From assembly GCA_024958715.1 (NCBI GenBank), contig JANWUS010000050.1, positions 21,780-85,779 of the forward strand: 64,000 bases of DNA, in the 5' to 3' direction. A program made the translations under genes and the position numbers. A model generated the notes under the pieces. The model saw nothing but the letters and a program-made list of their open reading frames with translations. It ran no database searches and was not told where the DNA came from. Below, in pieces: positions 55,722 to 64,000 of this stretch (within the stretch, counting starts at the first letter, position 1; each line of letters begins with the position of its first letter). The stretch is from Cyanobium sp. FGCU52. GTDB lineage: Bacteria; Cyanobacteriota; Cyanobacteriia; PCC-6307; Cyanobiaceae.

Positions 55722-56267
55722 CTACCTGGCCAGATTCGGCTGCAGTGCATGCAGGGCCTGCACCACTTCGGGTTGCAGCATGACCACGGCGGTGCCCTCT
55801 CCCTGGTCGGTTGGCACCTCCAGCTGCAGCGGCTGAACATCGCTGGGACTTGGCTCCAGGGCGCGGGCATCGAACTGGCCCGATGCCGTGGGGATCAGCT
55901 CCTCCCCCTCTCGCACCAGTTCCTCACTGCGGTTCGGCAGGCTCCAGGAGGCGCCGATGCCATCGTGCAGCAGCAGGGGGCGCTGGTGATCCACCGCCTG
56001 GCCGGGTGATCGGGCCGTCAGGCGCAGACGCCAGCCGGCCGGGTAGGCCGGATCAGGCTGCTCGAACAGGCTCAGGCCCCAGAGATGGCCCGAGGAATCC
56101 GTGAGGGTCCAGCCCTGGGGAGCGGCGGCTGCCTGGGCAACCGGCGGCAGCACCAGCAGGGCCAGGGCCACGAGAACACCGGCAAGCACTGCCCCCCACA
56201 GGCGTCGGCCCAGCCCGTGGACACCCGGGCGGACACCCGAGCCAGAACTTTGAGAAGGAATGCTCAT
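55722..56267 (-). CDS. Secreted DUF3122 protein
   Basis: A 181-residue protein with a signal peptide (about residues 23-47, [21 protein letters not shown]). The mature domain ([55 protein letters not shown] end) resembles the cyanobacterial DUF3122 family of unknown function. It is divergent from psbA, 132 bases away, so the two could share a regulatory region. Confidence 0.65.
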   Translation of the reverse strand: MSIPSQSSGSGVRPGVHGLGRRLWGAVLAGVLVALALLVLPPVAQAAAAPQGWTLTDSSGHLWGLSLFEQPDPAYPAGWRLRLTARSPGQAVDHQRPLLLHDGIGASWSLPNRSEELVREGEELIPTASGQFDARALEPSPSDVQPLQLEVPTDQGEGTAVVMLQPEVVQALHALQPNLAR

Positions 56268-56399
56268 AACGCCTCTCGCGTCATAGGTGCTTTCAACGCT
56301 ACTGTTTTTCTAGGAAGTGATCGCGCTGGGTCGTTCGTCCGCCGGGGCGGGCCGTTCTTCCCTTCGCAGCGCTTCCCGGTTCCGTCCTTTCTCCTTGCC

Positions 56400-57479
56400 A
56401 TGACGACCACCTCCCTTCGCCCCCCAAGGGGCAGCGCCTGGGTGTCCTTCAAGGACTGGGTCACCAGCACCGGCAACCGCCTCTACGTGGGCTGGTTCGG
56501 CGTGCTGATGATCCCCTGCCTCCTGGTGGCCACCACCGCCTTCGTGATCGCCTTCATCGGCGCTCCCCCGGTCGACATCGACGGCATCCGCGAGCCCGTC
56601 TCCGGCAGCCTGCTCTACGGCAACAACATCATCACCGCCGCGGTGGTGCCCAGCTCCAACGCCATCGGCCTTCACCTCTATCCCATCTGGGCCGCCTCCA
56701 GCCTCGACGAGTGGCTCTACAACGGCGGCCCCTATCAGCTGATCGTGTTCCACTTCCTCATCGGCATCTTCTGCTGGATGGGCCGCGAATGGGAGCTCAG
56801 CTACCGCCTCGGCATGCGCCCCTGGATCGCCGTGGCCTACAGCGCCCCGGTGGCCGCCGCCACCGCCGTGCTGCTGGTGTATGCCATCGGCCAGGGCTCC
56901 TTCTCCGATGCCCTGCCGCTGGGCATCTCGGGCACCTTCAACTTCATGCTGGTGCTGCAGGCCGAGCACAACGTGCTCATGCATCCCTTCCACATGCTCG
57001 GCGTGGCCGGCGTGTTCGGTGGCGCCCTGTTCTCCGCCATGCACGGCTCGCTCGTCACCAGCTCGCTGGTGCGGGAGACCACCGAAACAGAGTCCCAGAA
57101 CCGGGGCTACAAGTTCGGCCAGGAGGAGGAGACCTACAACATCGTGGCGGCCCATGGCTACTTCGGACGGCTGATCTTCCAGTACGCCTCCTTCAACAAC
57201 AGCCGCAGCCTCCACTTCTTCCTGGCGGCCTGGCCCGTGGTGGGCATCTGGTTCGCGGCCCTGGCCGTGGTGAGCTTCTCGTTCAACCTCAACGGCCTCA
57301 ACTTCAATCACTCGATCCTTGATCACCAGGGCCGTGTGCTGAACACCTGGGCCGACGTGCTCAACCGCGGCGGGCTCGGCATCGAGGCCATGCATGAGCG
57401 CAACGTGCACAACTTCCCGCTCGATCTGGCGGCGGTGGAAGCGCAGCCCGTGGCCCTCATCGCCCCGGTGATCGGTTAG
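56400..57479 (+). CDS. psbA: Photosystem II D1, low-oxygen D1' isoform
   Basis: A 359-residue, five-helix reaction-centre subunit. Numbering matches standard D1 without gaps. Functional ligands are present: Tyr161, Asp170, Glu189, His190, His198, His215, Ser264, His272, His332, Glu333, His337, Asp342, and Ala344 as the processing site. The protein carries Ala80, Leu158 and Ala286, the three substitutions (G80A, F158L, T286A) known to mark the micro-oxic D1' isoform, plus Glu130 and an unusual Ala162 in place of Pro. Start ATG at 56400 ([11 protein letters not shown]). A terminator follows. Confidence 0.95.
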   Translation: MTTTSLRPPRGSAWVSFKDWVTSTGNRLYVGWFGVLMIPCLLVATTAFVIAFIGAPPVDIDGIREPVSGSLLYGNNIITAAVVPSSNAIGLHLYPIWAASSLDEWLYNGGPYQLIVFHFLIGIFCWMGREWELSYRLGMRPWIAVAYSAPVAAATAVLLVYAIGQGSFSDALPLGISGTFNFMLVLQAEHNVLMHPFHMLGVAGVFGGALFSAMHGSLVTSSLVRETTETESQNRGYKFGQEEETYNIVAAHGYFGRLIFQYASFNNSRSLHFFLAAWPVVGIWFAALAVVSFSFNLNGLNFNHSILDHQGRVLNTWADVLNRGGLGIEAMHERNVHNFPLDLAAVEAQPVALIAPVIG

Positions 57480-57561
57480 TGGGGCTTTGAACCCTGCCCA
57501 GCCGATCCTGATCCGCCCAACGGTGCCGCACCGGCGGCTGACGGCGTGCTCCTTTCAAGCC

Positions 57562-57590
57562 GGGGCCCGGACAATGCCGGGCCCCTTTCC
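57562..57590 (+). terminator. Terminator of psbA
   Basis: GGGGCCCGG, a six-base loop and CCGGGCCCC are followed by TTT. It lies about 80 bases after the psbA stop. The rest of the 275-base gap to the next gene shows nothing I can support. Confidence 0.7.
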
Positions 57591-57754
57591 CCTTCAGGAC
57601 GTTCTTCCCCTCCTGGGCCTGCCTGCCTCGACAGGGTGAGTTCGCTGCAGGCCTCCGGGATTCCTGCCATCGGGGATGTCCCATTCCCTTGGCTCCCACC
57701 TGTGCCTGGGGTTTGCTTTCGCCGGCTCAACCGCATCCTCTTGCCTGTGATCCG

Positions 57755-58402
57755 ATGACGTTTCCCCTTCCTGTCCAGCGACTCGTCCAGCGGGCGTTCT
57801 CCACCCTGCTGCTTCTGGTGGTGGGCATCGGCCTGACGGTGGCCCGGCCGAACACCGCTCTTGCGGCCCAGGTCTCCCCACCGGTCGATCCGGCGGCCCT
57901 CTCCAGGGCCGTTCTGGCGATGGAGCAGCTCGATCAGATGCGGATCTCCCTGGCCTCCACCCTCGAGGGCCGCACCGAGGAGCCCACCATCGAAACGATG
58001 AAGGAGGTGTGCAGGCCGGTGGGCATGCGGGCGGTGGCGATCGGAAAGGAGAACGGCTGGCAGGTGCGCCAGGTGGCCAGCAAGTTCCGCAACCCCGACC
58101 ATGCCCCCGCCAGCGCCCAGGAGCGTGAGGTGATCGATCTGTTCCACCGGCATCCGGAGATCAACGGACTCTGGGAGCCGGCCATATCGGAACAGGGCGC
58201 CGGTCTCAACTACTACCGCCGCATCAATGTGGAGCCGAGCTGCCTGGCCTGCCATGGCACCAAAGCCAGCCGCCCGGCCTTTGTGAAGGACAACTACCCC
58301 AACGACATGGCCTTCGACTTCAAGGTGGGTGACCTGCGGGGCATGTATGCCGTGCATCTGCCGGCGGAGGTTCAGGCAGCGTTCGCCGCCGCCGCGGACT
58401 GA
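57755..58402 (+). CDS. Secreted Tll0287-like (DUF3365) c-type heme protein
   Basis: A 215-residue protein with a signal peptide (about 10-38, ending ALAAQV). One heme-c site CxxCH at Cys163-Cys166-His167 (CLACHG), near the C-terminus, and the conserved DUF3365 elements MKEVCRPV (Cys86) and [15 protein letters not shown]. The structurally studied relative Tll0287 has a c-type heme with an unusual cysteine ligand; Cys86 is a candidate here. It may sense redox state, O2 or sulfide, or carry electrons in the lumen. It precedes the Rieske gene by 70 bases. Confidence 0.83.
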   Translation: MTFPLPVQRLVQRAFSTLLLLVVGIGLTVARPNTALAAQVSPPVDPAALSRAVLAMEQLDQMRISLASTLEGRTEEPTIETMKEVCRPVGMRAVAIGKENGWQVRQVASKFRNPDHAPASAQEREVIDLFHRHPEINGLWEPAISEQGAGLNYYRRINVEPSCLACHGTKASRPAFVKDNYPNDMAFDFKVGDLRGMYAVHLPAEVQAAFAAAAD

Positions 58403-58472
58403 GCCACACCAGGACAAAGGGGGATGTCACGAATGTTTCCCTCCTCATCAGCCGATCCGTCGCTTCTTCGCC

Positions 58473-59021
58473 ATGACCCTCCTCCCCCGGAATCCCCCCA
58501 ACAACGAGGTCCCCAGCCTGGGGCGTCGCCAGGTCATGAACCTGCTCACCTTCGGTGCCGTCACCGGCGTGGCGCTGGGAGCTCTCTACCCGCTGGGGCG
58601 CCTCTTCCTCCCTGCCCGGAAGCCTGGCTCCACCGGTGGTTCCCTGGCCCTGGATGAAGTCGGCAATCCGATCATGGCCAGTGGCTGGCTGGCCAGCCAT
58701 CCCACAGGCGACCGCAGCCTGGTTCAGGGCCTCAAGGGGGATCCCACCTATCTGATTGTTGAGGGGGAGGATGCCATCGGCGCCATCGGCCTCAACGCCA
58801 TCTGCACCCACCTGGGCTGCGTGGTCCCCTGGAACAGCGGGGAGAACAAGTTCATCTGCCCCTGCCACGGCAGCCAGTACAACCCCGAGGGTGCCGTGGT
58901 CCGCGGACCAGCCCCGCTGCCCCTGGCCATGGCCCATGTGGCGGTGGAGGGTGAACGGGTGCAGCTCAGTGCCTGGTGGGAGACGGATCCGCGCACCGGA
59001 GAGAAACCCTGGTGGAGCTGA
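58473..59021 (+). CDS. petC: Rieske iron-sulfur protein of cytochrome b6f
   Basis: A 182-residue protein with a twin-Arg N-terminus ([19 protein letters not shown]) as signal-anchor helix and a C-terminal Rieske domain. Ligands Cys111 and His113 in CTHLGC and Cys129/His132 in CPCHGS bind the 2Fe-2S cluster; Cys116 and Cys131 form the supporting disulfide. Overall it resembles canonical PetC. It stands alone without petA, so it may be an additional isoform for b6f under special conditions. That interpretation depends on whether another petC exists elsewhere. Confidence 0.9.
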   Translation: MTLLPRNPPNNEVPSLGRRQVMNLLTFGAVTGVALGALYPLGRLFLPARKPGSTGGSLALDEVGNPIMASGWLASHPTGDRSLVQGLKGDPTYLIVEGEDAIGAIGLNAICTHLGCVVPWNSGENKFICPCHGSQYNPEGAVVRGPAPLPLAMAHVAVEGERVQLSAWWETDPRTGEKPWWS

Positions 59022-59047
59022 ACCTTCTCAAGGTTGGCGCCAACCAC

Positions 59048-59974
59048 TCAGGCTGGCTCAGTGGATGGGCAAGGGTAGGTGCGGTTGAAATTGGCGAAGT
59101 CGAAGCTTTCCCCCTCGCCACTCTCATCCTGCATCATGTCCACGAACCCTTGACCGAACAACACCTGCGCAATGGGATAACTGTGGTGGGCATGGATGGG
59201 CCGCTCCAGAGTTTCGTCGACGCCACTGAAGGACACCACGATCTCGGCCCCGCTGGCAGCCAGATCGCCAGCGGTGTGTCCCTGCAGGGGGCTGTGCTCA
59301 TCAATCGGATGCATCACCGTCCAGGTGAGCAGAAACAGGGGTGAACGATCGCGGTTCAACCTCAGGGGGTGCAGGCGCCGCATCCGGTGTCCTTCAATCG
59401 TTCGCTCATCAATGGCGAGATAGGCCTCGATCCTGGCCTCGAGAATGCTTTTGCGGCGTTCGTTCGCCACGCGGAACATCAGGGTGGGCACACCGTTGTA
59501 GTCGTGCACGGTGACCGCCTCCGAGAACAGGATTCGCGCCGTGGAGCGTGAGAAGCGACTGAAGGCCATCCCCGTCATCAGGGCGATCACGATCAACCCC
59601 ACCAGCGACTCCGCGGTGACGACCAGATTCGTGAACAGGCTGGCCGGATGGAGGGCTCCGTAGCCGATCGAGCCCAGGGTCTGCACGCTGAAGAAGAAGG
59701 CCTCGGAGAAGCTGGTGGTGGCGCCAGCCACCCCGGCGAGGCCATGGGGATCGATCCGATACAGAAGGCTGAACACCAGGTTGAGCAGCAGATACGTCGC
59801 GGCGATCAGCCCGAAGAAGATCGGCCAGGGCACCGCCAGCATCAGGTGATTGGGGTGGCGCCAGTGGCGGAACCAGTCGGCCGGGTTCACGGCCGAGAAG
59901 ATGCCGCCGTGCTTCTGGAGCCGCACCGGATGGGGGGACAGGCTCCGGGTGGAACGCCGGTTCCATGGCGCCAT
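59048..59974 (-). CDS. Inward-rectifier (Kir-type) potassium channel
   Basis: A 308-residue protein with two membrane helices (about residues 47-70 and 112-138) flanking the pore loop. The selectivity filter is SIGYG (102-106) in SVQTLGSIGYGAL. A C-terminal cytoplasmic immunoglobulin-like Kir domain follows (VANERRKSILEARIEAYL and FDEAVxVHDYN-like start FSEAVTVHDYNG). It would conduct K+ and is on the opposite strand from the surrounding redox genes. Confidence 0.88.
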   Translation of the reverse strand: MAPWNRRSTRSLSPHPVRLQKHGGIFSAVNPADWFRHWRHPNHLMLAVPWPIFFGLIAATYLLLNLVFSLLYRIDPHGLAGVAGATTSFSEAFFFSVQTLGSIGYGALHPASLFTNLVVTAESLVGLIVIALMTGMAFSRFSRSTARILFSEAVTVHDYNGVPTLMFRVANERRKSILEARIEAYLAIDERTIEGHRMRRLHPLRLNRDRSPLFLLTWTVMHPIDEHSPLQGHTAGDLAASGAEIVVSFSGVDETLERPIHAHHSYPIAQVLFGQGFVDMMQDESGEGESFDFANFNRTYPCPSTEPA

Positions 59975-60011
59975 CGCTCGACCGCCGCACGCCGACCAAG
60001 CCTATCCCGTT

Positions 60012-60027
60012 ATGCGTGAAGACGCAT
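60012..60027. promoter_or_regulatory. 16-bp inverted repeat upstream of SQR gene
   Basis: ATGCGT-GAAG-ACGCAT is a perfect 6-base inverted repeat in the 123-base gap between the divergent Kir and SQR genes, 71 bases before the SQR start. It is followed by TTTTT, but a terminator here would serve no gene, so a repressor or activator operator is a better explanation. It does not match a sulfide-responsive site I know. Confidence 0.4.
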
Positions 60028-60097
60028 GTATTTTTGTGTGGTGGGCGCCTTTTGGCGATGGGCTCTGCCTAGATGGAAGCTGGATCAGTAGGGACAG

Positions 60098-61411
60098 ATG
60101 GCCGAATCCGGCTCCGTGGGCCAGCGTCACCACCAGGTTCTGATCGTGGGTGGTGGTTCCGGAGGCATCACCGTGGCCAGTCAGCTCCTTCGGGCCCGCC
60201 CCGGCCTGGATGTGGCGCTCCTGGAGCCCTCCAGCGTTCACGAGTACCAGTCGGGCTGGATCCTGGCCGGCGCCGGTCTGCTCCCCTACGAGCAGACCCA
60301 CAGGCCGGAGGCCGCCGTGATCCCGGGGGGCGCCAGCTGGATCCGGGACAGCGCGGCCGTTTTCGAGCCGGAGGCCCACAGGGTGGTCACCACCGCCGGT
60401 GCAACGCTCAGCTACGACGTGCTGGTGGTGGCCATGGGGCTCCAGCTCAACTGGAGCGCCATCAAGGGTCTGCCGGATGGCCTGGGCAGCCATGGCATCG
60501 TCAGCAACTATTCCCACCCCCACATCAGGGCCACCTGGGAGGCGATCCGCAGCTTCCGGGGAGGAACGGCCCTGTTCACCCATCCCGCCACACCGATCAA
60601 GTGCGGAGGTGCTCCCCAGAAGGTGATGTATCTGGCCGACGACATCTTCCAGGGCACCAGCGGGGTGGGTGTGAACAGCCGGGTGATCTTCTGCAGCGCC
60701 CTCGCCAAGCTCTATCCGGTGAAGGCCTACAACGCCACCGTCGAACGGATCGTGGCGCGGCGGGGCATCGAAACCCGCCTGCTCCACAACCTGATCGAGG
60801 TGCGCCCCGAGGAGCAGGTGGCGGTCTTCGAGGTCAGATCGGAAGGCAGCGAACCGGCCCTGGAGGAGATCCGCTTCGACCTGCTGCACGTGGTGCCCCC
60901 CATGGCGGCGCCGGATGTGGTGTCCCACAGCCCCCTGGCGATCGAAGGGCCGGGTGGCTGGGTGGAGGTGGACAAGGACACCTGCCGGCACAAGCGCTTC
61001 GCCGATGTGTTCGCCCTCGGCGATGTGAGCTCTCTGCCCACGGCGAAAAGCCTGGCGGCGATCCGCGGTCAGGCGCCGGTGCTGGTGGCCAACCTGCTGG
61101 CCTTCCTCGATGGAGCGCCCCTGCACGCCCGCTACGACGGCTACACCGCCTGCCCGCTGATCACCAGTTTCCACAGTGTGGTGATGGCGGAGTTCGACTA
61201 CGACCTTCAGCCGGTCAGTTCGTTCCTGGTGGATCCCACCAAGGAGCGCTGGAGCATGTTCCTGATCGAAACCCGGCTGTTTCCGTGGGTGTACTGGCAC
61301 CGGGTGCTCAAGGGGCGCCTGCATGAAAGTCGCTTCCTCAAGCCGTTCAAGCCGCTGGTGCGGGCGCTGGGGCTGGCGCGCAAGGAACCGTGTCCTGAGC
61401 CCCGCACCTGA
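60098..61411 (+). CDS. sqr: Sulfide:quinone oxidoreductase, type II
   Basis: A 437-residue FAD-dependent disulfide oxidoreductase that oxidises sulfide and reduces membrane quinone. FAD loop GGGSGG at 18-23; catalytic cysteines Cys169 (TPIKCGGAPQK) and Cys352 (GYTACPL). The middle block GLQLNWSAIKGL, SNYS and FTHPATPIKC matches type II SQR and eukaryotic SQOR; the third Cys of type I enzymes is absent. ALGDVSSLPTAKS contacts FAD. Electrons would enter the plastoquinone pool. cydA follows after 158 bases. Confidence 0.92.
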   Translation: MAESGSVGQRHHQVLIVGGGSGGITVASQLLRARPGLDVALLEPSSVHEYQSGWILAGAGLLPYEQTHRPEAAVIPGGASWIRDSAAVFEPEAHRVVTTAGATLSYDVLVVAMGLQLNWSAIKGLPDGLGSHGIVSNYSHPHIRATWEAIRSFRGGTALFTHPATPIKCGGAPQKVMYLADDIFQGTSGVGVNSRVIFCSALAKLYPVKAYNATVERIVARRGIETRLLHNLIEVRPEEQVAVFEVRSEGSEPALEEIRFDLLHVVPPMAAPDVVSHSPLAIEGPGGWVEVDKDTCRHKRFADVFALGDVSSLPTAKSLAAIRGQAPVLVANLLAFLDGAPLHARYDGYTACPLITSFHSVVMAEFDYDLQPVSSFLVDPTKERWSMFLIETRLFPWVYWHRVLKGRLHESRFLKPFKPLVRALGLARKEPCPEPRT

Positions 61412-61569
61412 AGCGCTAATTGGTCGTCCATGTTGCACCGGATACGTGTTTATGGCTTTACGCTCATAGCAGTATTCGACTTCCGCTTCCTCGCCCACCC
61501 GCCTCCTCTGCCGCGCAGTCCCTGCTTCCGGTCCACGTTCGTTCGCGCGTTTCCGTCCTCTCGCCACCG

Positions 61570-62977
61570 ATGCTCGCCACCCTCGATGTCGTTACCCTGT
61601 CGCGGCTGCAGTTCGCCCTCACGGCGATCTTTCACATGCTCTGGCCCGTGCTTTCCCACCGGCCTGGCCATCTTCCTGGTGGTGCTCGAAGCCCTCTGGC
61701 TGCGCACCCGCAACCCCCTCTATTACCGCCAGGCCCGTTTCTGGGCCAAGCTCTACGTGCTCAACTTCGGCATCGGCGTCGCTTCGGGGCTGCCGATGGA
61801 GTTCCAGTTCGGCACCAACTGGGCACCGCTTTCGGAGTTCGCCGGGGATTTCTTCGGCTCGGTGCTCGGCTTCGAGGGGGCGATGGCCTTCATGCTCGAG
61901 GCAGGCTTTCTGGGGATCATGCTGTTCGGCTGGCAGAAGGTGCCGCCGGTGATCCACTTCCTCTCCACCGTGATGGTGGCCTTCGGCGCCAACCTTTCGG
62001 TGTTCTGGATCCTCAGTGCCAACTCCTGGCTGCAGACTCCCGCCGGCGGCACCTTCTCCGAGGGTCGCTTCCACGTGCAGAACTATTTCGCCGCCATCAA
62101 CAACCCCTTCATGGTGAAGAGTGTGCTGCACATGGCCCTGGCCACCGTGGAAACCTCGATGCTGGTGGTGGCGGCCATCAGCGCCTGGTCGCTGCTGCGC
62201 CAGAAGGCGCCCGAGTTCTTCCTGTTCTCCTTCCGGCTGGCGCTGGTGATCCTGCTGGTGGTGGCGCCCCTGCAGATCCTGGCGGGCCACGAGAGTGCGG
62301 TTCAGGTGGCGGAGCACCAACCCACCAAACTGGCGGCGATCGAGGCCCTCTGGGACGATCAGGCCTCCGGGAGCTCCCCGGCCTGGACCGTTCTGGCCTC
62401 CCCCGATGAGGCCAGCGGCCGCAACCGCTGGAGCCTGGCCGTCCCGGGTGCCTTCAGCTGGATCCTCGAAACCCGGCCGCAGCTGAGCCAGCCGGTTCGT
62501 GGGCTCAACAGCTGGCCCGCCGACGAGCGGCCTCGCATGGTGGGCCTGCTCTTCTACGCCTTCCGCGTGATGGTGGCCGTCGGCCTGGCGGCCGCCGCCC
62601 TGATGGCCCTCAGCCTGCTGCTGTGGTGGCGCGGAGATCTCGATGCCGAGAGCTTCCGGCGGCGGCCCTGGCTCGCCTGGGCCTGGATTCTCTCAGCACC
62701 GGCCGGCTACCTGGCGATCGAAGCGGGCTGGGTGGTGCGCTGCGTGGGTCGTCAGCCCTGGACCGTCTACGGCCAGCTGCGCACCAGTGATGCCGCCTCG
62801 GTGCTGCCGGCGGGCGAAGTGCTCAGCAGCCTGGCCACCTTCGCGTTGCTCTACAGCGTGCTGCTGGTGTTCGCGCTCTACTTCGGCTCCCGGATCATCG
62901 CCAGCGGACCGAACCTCAGCCTCGAGCCCCCGAACGGCTCCGCCGCCACCGCTCCCTTCCCCAGCCCGAGCGCCTGA
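61570..62977 (+). CDS. cydA: Cytochrome bd oxidase subunit I, interrupted by an apparent frameshift
   Basis: The expected N-terminus MLATLDVVTLSRLQFALTAI starts at 61570 and includes the conserved heme-ligand His22 (FHMLW). It runs in frame to about 61657. At 61655-61657 (CCC in ctttcccacc) one base appears extra; skipping it restores TGLAIFLVVLEALWLRTRNP in the frame that ends at 62977. Downstream, MEFQFGTNW, VLHMALATVE and the Met ligand region FYAFRVMVAVG are intact. Without the shift the His-bearing N-terminus is lost. The assembled protein would have about 468 residues. Otherwise a normal short-Q-loop CydA. Confidence 0.88.
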
Positions 62978-62979
62978 TC

Positions 62980-63948
62980 ATGGACTTCCTCGCATGGTTC
63001 ATGCCCACGGTCTGGTTCGTGATCCTGGCGCTGTTCCTGCTGCTCTACGTGATCCTCGATGGTTTCGATCTGGGGGTGGGGATCCTCTCGCTCACCTCGC
63101 CGGGGGAAGAACAACGCACGCTGTTGATGACCAGCCTCGGCAATGTGTGGGACGCCAACGAAACCTGGCTGGTGCTGATGGGTGGTGCCCTGTTCGGGGC
63201 GTTTCCGCTGGCCTACGGCACGATCCTCAAGGCCCTCTACGGGCCGATCTATCTGATGATCCTCGGGCTGATCCTGCGGGCGGTGGCCTTCGAGTTCCGG
63301 GAGAACGCGATCAACAAGCGTCCCTGGAACCTGATGTTCGGCCTCGGCAGCGTGGTGGCGGCCGCCTCCCAGGGCATCTGCCTGGGCACGGTGCTCGCCG
63401 GCATCCCCACCGATGCCGCCGGCCATTTCACGGGCTCCGCCTGGATCTGGGTGAATCCCAGCAGCCTGCTGGTGGCCCTCACGCTGATCCAGGGCTACGT
63501 GCTGATCGGCTCCACCTACCTGATCATCAAAACCAGCGGGGACCTGCAGCGGCTGCACGTGCGCACGGCCCGTCTGGCCGCCGCGACCACCCTGGGGGGA
63601 GCCCTGCTGATCACGTTCACTGCGCCGTTCGCGTCGGAAGCGCTGCGGCAGCGGCTGTTCGATCCGGCCTTCCTGCCCTTCTTCGTGGTCTTGCCCCTGG
63701 TGGGAATCGCCCTGATCGTGCAGCTGTTCCGCAGCCTGGCGCTGCAGCAGGAGGTGTGGCCCTTCGTGTACACCGTGCTGCTGTTCATCCTCAGCTTCGC
63801 GGGGCTGGGGGTGATGGTGTTTCCGGCAGTGATTCCACCATCGGTCACGATCTTTCAGGCTTCGTCGTCGGTGAGTTCGATGGTATTCATGCTCACCTTC
63901 ATCGGCGTCCTGATTCCGATCATGCTCTTTTACAACATTTATAACTAG
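62980..63948 (+). CDS. cydB: Cytochrome bd oxidase subunit II
   Basis: A 322-residue protein with eight to nine hydrophobic helices: MDFLAWFMPTVWFVILALFLLLY at the start, LDGFDLGVGILSL, NVWDANETWLVLMGGALFGAFP, and AFEFRENAINKRPW are CydB signatures. It forms the quinol oxidase with CydA in the membrane. It begins 3 bases after the cydA stop and is complete in the window; no small CydX is seen in the 52 bases that remain. Confidence 0.93.
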   Translation: MDFLAWFMPTVWFVILALFLLLYVILDGFDLGVGILSLTSPGEEQRTLLMTSLGNVWDANETWLVLMGGALFGAFPLAYGTILKALYGPIYLMILGLILRAVAFEFRENAINKRPWNLMFGLGSVVAAASQGICLGTVLAGIPTDAAGHFTGSAWIWVNPSSLLVALTLIQGYVLIGSTYLIIKTSGDLQRLHVRTARLAAATTLGGALLITFTAPFASEALRQRLFDPAFLPFFVVLPLVGIALIVQLFRSLALQQEVWPFVYTVLLFILSFAGLGVMVFPAVIPPSVTIFQASSSVSSMVFMLTFIGVLIPIMLFYNIYN

Positions 63949-64000
63949 GGCTTGCTGAATTACGTTTGCGGGCTTTTCCGGCGCGCCCAAGGCGGATCTC

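Noticed and set aside
56400..57479. Treating this D1 as a 'rogue' (sentinel) D1 that cannot bind the Mn cluster
   Set aside because: All known Mn/Ca ligands, including Asp170, His332, Glu333, His337, Asp342 and Ala344, are intact.
61430..61654. In-frame upstream start for cydA at 61430
   Set aside because: Residues before FPTGLAIF in that frame (RCSPPSMSLPCRGC...) are not CydA-like, whereas the other frame from 61570 has the true N-terminus.

Overview
The window is a very GC-rich chromosomal segment from a cyanobacterium, most likely a Cyanobium / Synechococcus-type picocyanobacterium. This rests on psbA, Ycf46, LrtA-type Hpf, Tll0287-like, DUF3122, DUF2808, DUF4359 and DUF177 families, a plastid-type PdhC, Fe-SOD and recurrent GCGATCGC (HIP1) octamers. 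Genes are densely packed on both strands with many 4-base start/stop overlaps. There are three tRNAs and no CRISPR array or complete insertion sequence. The species assignment is an inference.

Layout. 1-4.2 kb: a catabolic-looking run (partial DUF1611 protein, DUF4359 protein, CodA-like amidohydrolase, FAD-linked oxidase) with tRNA-His antisense to the end of the first gene. 4.2-9.3 kb, minus strand: pentapeptide-repeat protein, hypothetical, folC, argD, tRNA-Leu(CAA), murA. 9.4-14.3 kb, plus strand: tRNA-Leu(CAG), a small hypothetical, TrmH-family methyltransferase, lpdA, trpC and an Asp-box sialidase-like secreted protein. 14.3-16.5 kb: a scar-like region with a decayed copy of the 3' end of rpsD, an AT-richer stretch with a frameshifted sulfotransferase-like gene, then intact rpsD. 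16.6-22.2 kb: yidD, a glutaredoxin-like protein, murE, aqpZ and a class V aminotransferase. 22.2-28.5 kb, minus strand: rpmH, rnpA, PH-domain protein, yidC, DUF177 protein and ycf46, and sppA, aroH and a DUF2808 protein. 28.5-37.6 kb: transporter, ArnT-like glycosyltransferase, histidine kinase, glycosyltransferase, MFS exporter, recO, deoC, hpf. 37.6-46.9 kb: lipB, acyl-activating enzyme, YlqD-like protein, pdhC, queA, sodB, FKBP isomerase, phasin-like protein, lnt. 46.8-56.3 kb: less conserved genes (Arg/Asp/Trp-rich secreted protein, PAS protein, PliI-like lysozyme inhibitor, a P-loop kinase-WYL fusion, an orphan LysR-like regulator, a TPR protein, DUF3122 protein).

The most interesting part is 56.4-63.9 kb. 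Its psbA encodes a D1 with Ala80, Leu158 and Ala286, the three substitutions known for the low-oxygen D1' isoform, while all oxygen-evolving-centre ligands are kept. Next come a secreted c-type-heme Tll0287-like protein, a stand-alone Rieske protein, a Kir-type potassium channel (opposite strand), a type II sulfide:quinone oxidoreductase and cytochrome bd oxidase (cydAB). Together they could form a micro-oxic/sulfidic photosynthesis module: sulfide electrons enter plastoquinone through SQR, a high-affinity quinol oxidase removes electrons and O2, and photosystem II and the b6f complex carry variant subunits. cydA is interrupted by an apparent one-base frameshift near 61655-61657, either a sequence error or a real lesion.
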